Shown here: positions 23,723-34,200 of the stretch, piece by piece
Layout of the letters: each line of letters opens with the position of its first letter
Numbering within the stretch: the stretch's first letter is position 1
The notes under the pieces: generated by a model
Database searches by the model: none
The model's input: the letters and a program-made list of their open reading frames with translations, nothing else
Told to the model about the DNA's origin: nothing
Translations under genes and position numbers: made by a program
Source of the DNA: Chaenocephalus aceratus
Taxonomy: Eukaryota; Chordata; Actinopteri; Perciformes; Channichthyidae
Length of the DNA stretch: 64,000 bases
Reading direction: 5' to 3'
Assembly (NCBI GenBank): GCA_023974075.1
Contig: CM043785.1
Location: forward strand, 22,013,169 to 22,077,168

Positions 23723-25767
23723 GTGAAGGCCCCACCGCCAAGCGCATGCGCATGCGCAATGCCGGTTGGGGCTTTAAGAGCACCACCGGCATGCGCAGTG
23801 TCGGTGGGTATTGTTGATAAGGGGCACCACTGTGTTCAGACACTAGAGGGCCCCATAACACAACAAATAGAGACTCAGAGAGGAGGAGATGTGACATCCT
23901 CACTGGCTTTAAGGAGCATGCAGTGGGAGATGCTCACATCATCCGCTTGGGTTTTCAAGACAGTAACACGGGGCTACAGACTCCAGTTTGCTGTCACCCC
24001 CCCTCGCTTCTCGGGCATTCTGCACTCGCAGGCCCGAGGAGAGTCAGCCCTCATTTTGGAGAAAGAGATTCTCTCGCTCCTAGAAAAGAGGGCTATATCT
24101 ATTGTACCCGCCGAGCAGAGTCAGGGCGGCTTTTATTCCAAGTACTTCCTCGGGAACGGAATTCGGCCAATACTTGATCTAAGGGCTCTGAACAAATATC
24201 TTAAAATATATAAGTTCAGAATCCTCACTCACACATCTCTGCTGCGGCTCTTGCGAAAAGATGACTGGTTTACATCAGTCGACCTGAAAGATGTGTATTT
24301 TCACATCCCAGTATATTACCCACACAGGAAATATCTGAGGTTCGCATTTCAGGGGATCTGTTATGAATACAGAGTACTCCCCTTTGGTCTGTCTCTCAGT
24401 CCAAGGGTGTTTGTACGGTGTACGGAAGCCGCGATAGCCCCGTTGAGACAACAGGGCATTCGCCTGGCGACCTACCTGGACGACTGGCTGCTTCTCGCAC
24501 AGTCGGAGCAGGAGGCTGTTACGCAGACAAATGTCCTCGTTAAGCACCTGCTCAACCTGGGTTTTGTAATAAATACAGAGAAGAGCATGTTGTGCCCCGC
24601 GCAGACTATACTCTTTACTCTTCCTGGGTTTACGCCTGAACTCGGTGCCCTTTTCAGCTCGCTTGTCAGCGGAAAGAGTGAAAGCTTTCAGAGCGTGTCT
24701 TGCTCTTTTCCAGCTGCGCAAACATGTTCTTTTCAGATCATGCTTGCGATTGCTGGGGCTCATGGCATCAGCCATCCTGGTTGTAAGACTGGGACGCTTA
24801 CACATGAGGGAGTTTCAGCGCTGGGTGGCCGCCCTAAAACTAAACCCCGCGCGCCGTGGTTACTGTGAGATGCGTAATGGCACTGCGCCACTGGCTGCAC
24901 CCGACTTTTCTAGTACGAGGTGTGCCCATGGGTGCTGTCCTTTCACGAAAAGTGGTCACCACGGACGCATGTCTGACAGGTTGGGGAGGTATTTATAAAG
25001 GTCGCCCGGTGAGGGGTCTCTGGAGCAGAGACCTCCAGCGGGCGCACATAAATTACCTGGAGCTTTTAGCGGTGTTCCTCACCCTAATACGCTTTCTGCC
25101 TTTCCTCAGTGGACATCACGTCCTCGTGAGGACAGACAATACGACCACAATATCGTATATTAACCGCCAAGGGGGTTTGCGTTCTCTCCAGTTACACACA
25201 CTGGCGCGCAAACTTATCCTATGGAGCGGTAGACGTCTCCTCTCTCTGAGAGCAACGCACGTACCGGGAGTGATGAACCTCGGGGCAGATCTACTGTCCA
25301 GAGGTATACCACTTTATGCAGACTGGACTCTACATCCAAGGATTGTGAGCCAGCTGTAGGTGCTTTACGGCAGAGCCGTGGTGGATCGGTTCGCATCAAA
25401 AGACAACGCTCAGTGTCGGCTGTTCTTTTCGATGCGTGATCTAAATGCACCGTTAGGCGTGGATGCACTCGCGCACGATTGGCCCCCGGGCCTTCTGTAC
25501 GTGTTTCCACCCCTGGCTCTGATACCTCCAACTCTGGCCAGAGTGAGAGAGCAACGCCACACACTTATCCTGATAGCTCCACACTGGCCAGCTATGTACT
25601 GGCTAGCGGAGATATATCAGCTGCTGTGCGGGCAGCCTTGGCAGCTCCCACTACGCAGGGACATACTGTTCCAAGCGGGGGGGGCGATCTTTCACCCACA
25701 CCCAGAGCGCTTGGCTCTATGGGCCTGGCCCGTGAGCGGTACCATCATCGGGGGTGCTTTGTCATAA
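23723..25767 (+). pseudogene. DIRS reverse transcriptase and RNase H, frame-broken
   Basis: The reverse transcriptase copies element RNA into DNA and RNase H removes the RNA strand. RT motifs are clear: RPILDLRALNKYL, SVDLKDVYFHIPV, YEYRVLPFGLSLSPRVF and the catalytic YLDDW (about 24470-24490). RNase H follows in another frame from about 24925: TTDACLTGWGG, HINYLELLAVF, VRTDNTTTISYIN and GADLLSRG. There is a frame change near 24630-24870 between RT and RNase H. An in-frame TAG stop at 25357-25359 precedes VVDRFASKDNAQCRLFFS. The copy is therefore inactive. Confidence 0.9.
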
Positions 25768-26136
25768 TGACCAAGCCCCCTGTGTCCTGGGCTATCCCTT
25801 ACAAGAGCAAGCCTATTACTTACCCCCTAAACGCACCAGGAGCGCCTGCGCGCTGCGCCACGCTGCGCCGCGCTGCGCCGCGCCGCGCTGCGCCGCGCTG
25901 CGACCTCCTCCTGCGACCTAACACACCAGGCGCGTTTCAAAACGTTGCGGAAGCGGAGCGTCGTGTGTGCAGCCTCGCAGTTCTTCTTCTTCTTCTCTTT
26001 AATCGCGAATTGCTTCCACTTGGAGCATATATCGCCAACTACTGTTGAGTTATTAAATGTTCATATTAAATCCTTGTCCTCAAACCAGTGCTTTTGAGGA
26101 ATTTGAAGATCAGCTTGTTTGCTTCATTTCTTGATT

Positions 26137-26483
26137 TACTTTACATATATTGACTTGAAATCCATGTCCTTGATGTTGAGTTGTTCCAGTGCAGTTTTCA
26201 GAATGAGTCTTTGCCTTGTATATTCCGGGCAGCTAAAAAATACATGATGTATTGTCTCTGGTTGTTGGCAACCATCACAATTGCCATTTGGATGTTTTCC
26301 AATCAGATGCAGTGATGAGTTTAATCCAGAGTGTCCCAATGTTATCCTGCTGTTAATGCTCTGTTCTCTTCTACTACTCCCCCAAGTGCTTCCTGTTCCT
26401 ACTTCCCTTTGTATCTGGTATAAATGTCTTCCTTTGATGTTAGCCTCGCAGTTGTTGTTGATTTTGGAATATTTCCTTGACAT
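26137..26483 (-). mobile_element. LINE C-terminal fragment inside the Harbinger element
   Basis: The minus-strand frame encodes SINSRITLGHSGLNSSLHLIG, then CDGCQQPETIHHVFFSCPEY. This matches the C-terminal Cys/His segment that follows the RT/RNase H region of I/Jockey-like non-LTR retrotransposons. Only about 115 codons remain, so it is a dead fragment. Clade assignment is tentative. Confidence 0.7.
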
Positions 26484-26707
26484 TTGTACTTCTACAAGTT
26501 AGTAGGCTACATAGTTAAATGGTTTATGTTTGTGTCTGTTTAAATCGTGTTTATTGTTGTTATTTCCTATGTTGTAGACTACAGACACAGTTAATAATAA
26601 TTGTAATATTCCAGTTATAAACGACATGAATCAAAGATGTGTTGCTGTATTTTAGTGGTAAAAAAATATGCATTCATCATAATTATTCTATATATATATA
26701 ATTTACA

Positions 26708-26995
26708 GTGCCTGTAAACCGGAAGAGAACGCTGGCATGTATTCTCCTACTTGAAAGACTACGGGGGGATGGGGGGAGGAGAAGGAGCCGGTTTTGGGTG
26801 CACCCCCTCAACCAGCAAAGGAGACAACAAGGTGATTTTCATCACCTCGTGGCTGAGCTGAGGCTGGACAGCCAACGACATCACCAATATTTTCGGATGA
26901 GTGCAGAGCAGATGGATGAACTGCTGTCCCTCCTGGGCCCTGAACTGACCAGACAATCCACAAATTTCAGAGCTGCCATAACCTGTTGCACTTAG
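26708..26995 (+). pseudogene. Harbinger transposase, N-terminal stub
   Basis: The frame reads SRFWVHPLNQQRRQQGDFHH, then DSQRHHQYFRMSAEQMDELL and TNFRAAI. This is the conserved N-terminus of HARBI1/PIF-Harbinger transposases. It stops soon after, and no DDE catalytic region follows; the DNA runs directly into the 3' end of the opposite-strand MADF gene. The element therefore depends on transposase from elsewhere. Confidence 0.8.
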
Positions 26996-27202
26996 GTAAA
27001 ATGCACATTTCACAGACAATACATCACTGACCACAAATTTAATAAACGTTTTATTTTTAACAATTTCACCCCAAACAACATTTTAAACAGAAACATCAAA
27101 TATAAACAATCGACACAAAAAAAGTAACTATTTACAGTAAAAAAACAATGAACTCAATTGCTCAACTACAATTGTTTGTAAAAAGACTCCTGCCATGCAG
27201 AG

Positions 27203-28804
27203 CTACTGCTGGAGGACAGCATGTCTGATGGCCTTGTAGGTGTTGATTGCGCGTGGGGGTTGGGGTACACTAGGCCGAAAGGCTACTGGCCTGGAGGTGT
27301 GAATAGAATGTTGAGTGGCGGGGGGATGATCAATGGGCTGCCAATGTTGCTGGTGTTGGGTGTCTCTTTCCAAGTTGTGGAAGGTGTTTAAAATACAGAT
27401 TTTTGCCTGATGTTTTAGGTCTTTGTCCAGTCTTTGCAACATGGGAACAAGACTGAGAGCAAAGTAGTATGACTCCTCCTTCTGAGTCTGGCATGTGTGG
27501 TGCAGTTGGAGGTTTCTGCAGTAGAGATATCAGCTGCTCTCCAAGGTCTGTGCTCTGTGGCCTCCTCCTTGTGTCCCGTGTGGAACGCTGGGCCGCTGCT
27601 GGTGTGGAAATGGGATCCCTGGGGCTACGGGACCTAGAGGGCCTTTGCCTCTCTGCAGAGGTTGTGGGTACCAGAGGTGGTGGGGCTGGAGATCCACATG
27701 CTGTCCTGGCATGTTCCTCTGTTTCCAATTACAGGGGTGTAGATGCTCTTTCCATGTCTTCTACAGGGGAAGGATTGCTCAAGCTGCTTTTTGAACTATA
27801 TGAAAAGAAACAACATCAAAACAATTAAAACCTTTTTTCTGGGGATTAATTTATGCAATAGGAACATATTTATGTAATTTAAAATAAAGTCTTTCATACC
27901 CTTTGCAATACATCATCACAAATTACAAAAGGGCAAAAGGAAGGACATTAGGTCTGTATACTTCAAGCCCTTTTGCGTGCCGCCTGCAGATCCACTTGGG
28001 AGAGATTTCTTCCTGTTTTGAACAAAAGCATCCCGGAGTGACTTCCATCGTGCCTTGCAAATGTCGACTGAAACAAAGAATAGATTCAGATTAATAACAT
28101 GATTTCACATATTTTTCTTTGCTTTTTTTTACCCTTCAGATACTTGGCTTCCAGGGACTCATTGGTCAGCCTAGCATTCAGCTATCGCCGAGGATGCACT
28201 ACTGTGTATGTAATACAATTTATAATAAATGGTTTTGTCTGACAAATGACTGCCAAATTATTCTTGTCTGTCCTCACAATTTATCTGACTATAAGTGCAA
28301 GATTTTCCACCACAGCATACTGTATTTAAACATTATTGAGAGTATTTTGGGTAGTTGTTATAACACATGAATAAAAACAAATTAGAATACAAAAATATAA
28401 TATCATTATAAAGAGTTAAACACAACTGTATTGATCCCTGGGCGAAATTCACAAGATAAAGTATAGTTAAAAAACCAATATTTATAAAAATATAAATACA
28501 AAATAATAATATTATAATCTTGATATAGGAAATAAGATCTTACTTTATTGTGAAATGCAAGTTTACTGAACAGTTTTTTAACGACTTTCACAAGATGTTA
28601 AACTACTGAATGGCTCTGTACTGTACCTACAAGTATTAATTAACTTTAAAACATTAATATGTAGTTGTTACCTTCCACTCCACAAACTGCAGGGACTAAA
28701 AACCAGGCCTTGTTCTTTCTGATGTTGTCCTTGTAAAAAGCATTGGTTACATCGTATAAAATGGTGTGTTTCTCCACTTCCATTATGAACACCTCGTCGT
28801 CCAT
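27203..28804 (-). pseudogene. Harbinger accessory MADF/BESS-like DNA-binding protein, frameshifted
   Basis: Harbinger elements encode a Myb/SANT or MADF protein that carries transposase to the nucleus and DNA ends. Exon 28804-28672 starts MDDEVFIMEVEKHTILYDV and exon 28067-27962 reads DICKARWKSLRDAFVQ, together a MADF domain. The last exon (about 27795-27203) holds a Pro/Ser/Arg-rich linker (ERQRPSRSRSPRDPIST) and a BESS-like tail (SYYFALSLVPMLQRLDKDLK). At least one frameshift, near 27465, separates linker and tail, and the start of that exon is in yet another frame. It is probably no longer functional. Confidence 0.72.
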
Positions 28805-29496
28805 TGTGCGCATCGTAGTGGAGGTGTTGTGATGAAGGAGGGGGGTCTGCTAAATTAGTATATATGCGGGATGGGCCTGGCCCGGATGCTCACCTTTCCA
28901 CTTCCTGCGAGGGGGGGGCTGCCTGCCCGACCTTACCTTACGGCAGCGCCGCGGCAAAAATAGGATTCATCCTAATTTTAAAGAAGCGCTGCGCCGAGCC
29001 GCTTCTGGGACGCGTCTGAGCCGTAACGCGGCGCGTGTGGTGGAATAGCACCCATTGACTAGAGTGGCCGCGATCCTTACGACCGCCGCGGCGCGGCCGT
29101 AACGCGGCCGTAACGGCCGTAACGCGGCGCAGACGCTCCTGGTGCGTTTAGGGGGTAAGCAACGGCTCTCCCACTGTTGTGTCGAAGCAATTGCTGTGGG
29201 GCCCATACAAGTCAGAGCTCGCAGGCACCCTCAGGTTCGTGAGTTTTCTCTTGACTCAGGGTCTGGCGGCATACTGGGCTCTGTCCAGGATGTCTCCCTT
29301 TCAAGACATTGGTGCAAGCGGCGAGCTGGTACTCGCTGCTCACTTGTGTCCGCCTTTTAACAGTCTGGGCGTTCTACTCCCAGGTTGACTCAAGCAGTGC
29401 TGGGCACCTGGTTGAGTCGGAGTCCTACCTGTTAAAATTCTGATCGGTTGGCGATTTTCGATATAAGCTCGTCTGGCAATACGGGAGCTACAATAT

Positions 29497-29591
29497 CCCA
29501 TAGTGAGACATCGAACGGAGTGTTATGAATGAGAACTATAGGTTACTTACGTAACCCCAGTTCTCAGAGTAACATGAAGTGAGATGTCTCA
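29497..29591. repeat. DIRS internal complementary region
   Basis: Bases 29497-29536 are the exact reverse complement of the element's left end (21312-21351). Bases 29533-29591 are the reverse complement of its right end with one mismatch. The two halves overlap at GAAC. In DIRS replication this region templates joining of the two ends into a circle. Confidence 0.92.
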
Positions 29592-30033
29592 CCAGACGGC
29601 CCTCCTTGCTATGGTGAAGCGAGAAGAGGTTCTTATTTTGAATGACGCATGCGTTGTGGCGCAGGCTACTTATAGGGGGTGATTTCCCCTGACGCTGACG
29701 TCAAGATCACCAGCCAATCAGGATTGGCGTAATGAGATTGATGCTTCTGTTTGCTCCGCGATGAGGCGCATCCCATAGTGAGACATCTCACTTCATGTTA
29801 CTCTCAGAACTGGGGTTACGTAAGTAACCTATAGTTCTTTTTTAAACGTTGTTAATATTGTTTGGATGCATATTGTTCTATTATGTTCAGGCTGTTACAT
29901 ACAATTAGCCTCTGTTGCTACCTGCTGGTGAGTAAATATTAAAATCAGTTAAAATTGACAACCGGTCCGCGATTTTCTTTTTATGTATCTGCCGGTCCTT
30001 GGCACAATAAAGGTTGGGAACTCCTGCTCTAAC

Positions 30034-30051
30034 CAACTGAGCTAACCGGCC
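30034..30051 (-). pseudogene. tRNA-Ile(AAT) pseudogene, 5' part
   Basis: On the minus strand GGCCGGTTAGCTCAGTTG matches the acceptor stem and D arm of tRNA-Ile. It continues, after removal of the insertion and one copy of GCTCTAAC, into 20838-20789. Box A of the tRNA promoter is here. Confidence 0.85.
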
Positions 30052-30934
30052 ACGTTTGTATTTAAAAAAAAAAAGAAAGGAAATTCAATCATATTTTAAA
30101 CAATCCGATACACGCTGTCCTCTGAAATGGAAACGGCCCGGATAAAATACCTGGGTGGCCTACCTGCCTGTCAGCCTTCCATCTGTGCACAAACTTATCT
30201 CGTGCCCTCATTGGTCATGTGCGCGTTCGTGTGTGTTGGAGGAGGGGCTCTGTAAGGAAGTGGCAGTTTTTTTTCTCCCGGTTGTGTATTTTCAAATTCT
30301 AGTGCACTCGAGCTGGTTTCTCCAAAATTACCTACCCCACCATTAATGGTCTCTCGTTGGTTAAAGTCACAGATTTTATGGTTAAAACACACAAATCTAG
30401 CTTAATTTTGGTGATACAGGAAAGTACCGAAATCACTTTACAATGGTCTACTACTGGTTATATTTCATAACACTTGAAGAAATATGTTTTGTTGTCTTCT
30501 TTACAAGACTCTTTTCTCTATATGGCTGGCCAGTGTCTAAACAAAATCTGGACACTATGGCAACTTACTGAGTCCTTACCTTCGTTTCCATTGCTTTTCT
30601 CTCACCAGTAAATGGAAAGAGACAGATTTTTTTTGTTGCTTTTTACCTTACTGAACTGTCAAGTGGTTAAAGACTTATGAAACAAATGTAAAATAAAAAA
30701 ATTACTTTAAGTATAGCTGATGACAAAACATGTTATGTATGTGTGACAAACCCTGGGCCCCTGCATAATTAACCAATATTTAGACCCCTAAACCAGAGAG
30801 AGAGATAGTTGAAGTTAGTATACTACACTCTGAATGATTATACAAATAATGTCCAGCAACCAATACCATGGTTATATTATATGTTTATTATTATCAAAAC
30901 AAAAGTAAATGCTTAATCTTAATCACAGTAATAA
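30052..30934. other. Intergenic DNA
   Basis: A short GC-rich stretch at 30150-30260 looks repeat-like but has no clear ends. I see no gene. Confidence 0.4.
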
Positions 30935-31098
<164 letters not shown>

Positions 31099-31247
31099 AA
31101 TCAGCTGCAGGTAACATTATATTGCCAAAATTAACATTCAAAGCGATGGGCAAGATTAAAATGTATCAGCCTGAAGTCTTCAGGCAGGCCATTCAATTGT
31201 GCAGTAGTTCATAGTGGTAAAACAAAAAGCTGCACAAGAGCATCTCC

Positions 31248-34200
31248 TCATCTCCTTAAATGTAGCTCCCTTTCAGCCTCCTCTGGCATCATTAGATTGT
31301 CCACTGAGTACTGAGCATCGTCTCCTATATCCTGGAAGAAATACTCACAGCTTTGAGTTCCCTTCACACAGTCTGGGGCTTTGATTTGCTGCAGCTCATC
31401 GCTGTCACTAGCATTACTGTCCTCCAAGCTCTTGCTTTCCTCGCTACTGCTGTCACTCTCCTCACTGGTCTCGTTGGTCTGGTCGCTTTCACTGCTGGTG
31501 CTCTCACTGGTGGTGCTCTCACGGCTGGTGCTCTCACGGCTGGTGCTCTCACTGCTGGTGCTCTCACTGCTGGTGCTCTCACGGCTGGTGCTCTCATGGC
31601 TGGTGCTCTCACGGCTGGAGGTAAGAGTGGGCTGTTTCTCAGTCAGGTGGTCTGGTTGAGCCCTGATCTCCATCCTGCTGTTGTCCTCTGCACTCAGGTC
31701 TTTGATGACACTTGCGAACCGTTGAACCCAACTCTGATGCAGAGAAAAAGCAGAGCATAGTGTTATTAACTTTTTATCTTTTAGTTAAATATGGAAATGT
31801 AAATAAAAAAACTCATTTTTGATCCCACCTTTCGAATATTCTCCTCGCTGCCCATGCTATCATCTCTGGTTTCAATCATAAGATCAATCTGTGGAAATGC
31901 AGTGAATAGGATGAGCTTAGAAGAGTCCAGCATTAGGCTGCATCACATTAAAGGGAAATGGAAACACTTTTCAAACTGCTTTCCATGCGACAATATTCCC
32001 ATTAGGAAATGTATTTATCTAGTCTATTTCCAATGTAAACGATCGAGATACGCGAATTTACTTTTTGAAATACGTGCCTAATGACCATGGGCGCTTCCAT
32101 TGCTCCGGGACTTTTCCAGTGACGTCACTGAGTGGGTACGGCTTCCTGGGCCAACGCTCAATAACAAACAACATGGCGTGCAATGCACCAGTAGTTTACA
32201 TTACAAGAAAACGGTCGTCGTCTGGAGTTGATTGTATTGCCCCAGGCTGCACAAATGGATTTTATACGAAGAAGGAAGAAGTACATTTCCATAGGCTGCC
32301 ACTAAAGGATGAGAAGCTGCTCAAAGTCCAGTCTGGATGCCTGGTTCAATACAAAACATCGGATTTGAAGCCAGGATCTGTTCCCACAATATTCGATTTC
32401 TCAACGTATGCAGTCGGGAACACCGACCGTCCCAGCACGTCGGCCGCGCAAGACAATGACAGTGTCAACAAACGTGAAGTTCGAGCCACCAAACGAGTTG
32501 CTTCATGCCGAGAGAGAGGTAAATATTGCAGCACTACCAGATTACTAGCTCACACAATATTTACTGACACAGTGTGACCTTATTAATTAAAGCAAACGCG
32601 TCCAAACTAAATGGTAGCTATTATTATGACGTACAATAGAGAATTGGGGGTGTTCTATAGCTCAACTAATTAAACTGGCATACACGCTCATCTGTCGAAA
32701 ACAGCCCTAAAAAGGCTAGTATTGCTGGACTAGGTGTTCAATGGATGGTATTGCAGGACCCAGAGCGCACGGAGCACAGAGCGGACAGCAGATAACGGAA
32801 TTGCAGTTGTATTGCTTATAGATTATCAGAACATTTCAAAGGGGACACAGCCCCATTGGATATTAACCTATGGATTAACTACATCATCGTTTTTATCGTT
32901 GTAATGCCATTGAAAACCAGTTTAGACCAGATAATGAGGAAGGTAAGCCGTTAGCCTAGCATATGTTAGTACCTAGCGCCACTTGTTTTGATGTACGTTT
33001 TTGTTGATAAGCTCGCGAGTTTGTATCTTTCAGTGTTGTGGTGGGCACCGTTAGATTCTGTGTCTCCTTGCGATCATAAACGATGTGTTGGATGTGCGGC
33101 TAGGATAAGTAATAAGGGAGCTAGGAGTGATTTTCGGTGCAGTAATAGGTTAGCATTGTTCGCTCGGGGCTAATTCAGAGGCTCACTGTTAGCATTGTGT
33201 TTTTGTTGTTGTTGTTTTTTTCCGGATCGTATGCCACTCTATTCGACCGAATCGGTTCATAAACATAGGCCATGGGATGCCTGGTAACTGTAGATGCTTC
33301 CACATCAATGTCATCTCCCGACGAATAGTCAAATGCATCGTTCAAAACGTCGATCTCATTGCAAAATTCCTCCATCGCTGCCATATCTGCTACGTTGTGT
33401 ATGGATAACGGAGCGAAGACCCATCCAGTGACGTCACCATGTGGGACTCCCCTAATGGCGGCGGCCTGGTCCCGGAATTCCCCACCCGGCCGGCGGATAA
33501 TTAATTTTCTTTTGGCGAGTAATATCATATACAATAAATATTACGATCAATATCCATTGTAAAATGAATAAACTACCGGTAAAAACTACTACTAACTAAT
33601 TGGTGTTTCCTTTCCCCTTTAACAATTGGCCAACATACTAGATTTAACAAAATACTTGATTTGGTCTTACCGCAACATCCTCATCTGATTGGCTGTTACT
33701 CTCCTCTGAAGTCTGCTTGTGGGAAAGGAAAATAATTATTGAAATAATATTCTACATTTTATTTCCACAGATCAGTACAGTATTTCTTAATTTGGTTGTG
33801 CTTACTGGGCTTCTCTGCACTAAATATACTAGAGTATGTGCTATAACATCCTCAACTCTTAAAATAAGATGAATTTGAGGTTATGAAACAACCAGGAACA
33901 TGCTTAATGTAATTTAGTTTACTAATGACAATAATGTTAAAAGTGATGATCCAACCCACCTTGTCCTCTGATGTGGATTCTGATGATTCTGACTCTGAGC
34001 TCTGACTCTGAAAATATGAAAAGGATAATTCAGACATTTATACAGAACATCCTTCATTTAATTATATCAAAAAGATTCAATGTTTCCCTCTTAGCGTCAT
34101 GCATAATATTGACAAATCCAACTAACTTACTTGAATAGAGTTACTTTCTTCAGAGCTCTGCAACAGAAAATGGAATACATATCAGTTAAGGTTTAGATCA

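Larger units (their letters stand above)
25823..29155. mobile_element. PIF/Harbinger transposon inserted in the DIRS recombinase
   Basis: The ends CCCCCTAAACGCACCAGGAG and its reverse complement at 29134-29155 are perfect inverted repeats. TTA (25820-25822) and TAA (29156-29158) flank it, a 3-bp TWA duplication with one change. Removing the element restores an uninterrupted recombinase reading frame at the junction, which confirms the boundaries. Subterminal DNA is extremely GC-rich (CGCTGCGCCGCGC arrays). It carries a transposase stub (+) and a MADF protein gene (-), the two-gene plan of PIF/Harbinger elements. Confidence 0.88.
25768..29400 (+). pseudogene. DIRS tyrosine recombinase remnant, deleted and split
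   Basis: Two pieces flank the Harbinger insertion. The left (about 25773-25819) reads PPVSWAIPYKSKPIT and the right (about 29159-29390) reads RLSHCCVEAIAVGP, then text like the recombinase box II region. Together they match the end of a fish DIRS recombinase. Most of the N-terminal and core part (about 250 codons by comparison with typical elements) is absent between the RNase H end and PPVSWA. No intact catalytic Arg-His-Arg-Tyr set is visible, so it is non-functional. Confidence 0.75.
21312..29837 (+). mobile_element. DIRS-type tyrosine-recombinase retroelement, interrupted and decayed
   Basis: The element has the DIRS hallmark layout: inverted terminal repeats plus an internal complementary region. 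The left terminal 21312-21430 and right terminal (about 29690-29837) are inverted copies over about 95 bp, for example GATGCGCCTCATCGCGGAGC. Near the right side, 29497-29591 joins the complements of both outer ends. There is no target duplication, as expected for recombinase-mediated insertion. Coding order is gag, reverse transcriptase, RNase H, then a tyrosine recombinase remnant. A Harbinger transposon (25823-29155) interrupts the recombinase. Without it the element is about 5.2 kb. Confidence 0.93.
20839..30025. mobile_element. hAT-like element inserted in the tRNA-Ile pseudogene (outer shell of nest)
   Basis: The 8-bp duplication GCTCTAAC is present at both edges (20831-20838, 30026-30033). 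The termini share GTTCCCAACC in inverted orientation (near 20842 and reversed at 30012-30021). Its own sequence is only 20839-21311 and 29838-30025, about 660 bp and non-coding. The rest is the DIRS element inserted within it. Confidence 0.75.
31952..33618. mobile_element. Kolobok-like DNA transposon in the scpp1 intron
   Basis: TTAA flanks both sides (31948-31951, 33619-33622). The ends AAGGGAAATGGAAACAC and, reversed, AAGGGGAAAGGAAACAC are inverted repeats. TTAA targets plus a THAP domain are the known combination of Kolobok transposons. Two reading frames point inward from the two ends, each just behind a GTGACGTCAC palindrome. The catalytic transposase core is not visible, so this copy looks non-autonomous. 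Confidence 0.78.

Noticed and set aside
20789..30051. A working tRNA-Ile gene
   Set aside because: It is split by 9.2 kb and, even when the halves are compared with tRNA-Ile, about six bases of the T arm are missing.
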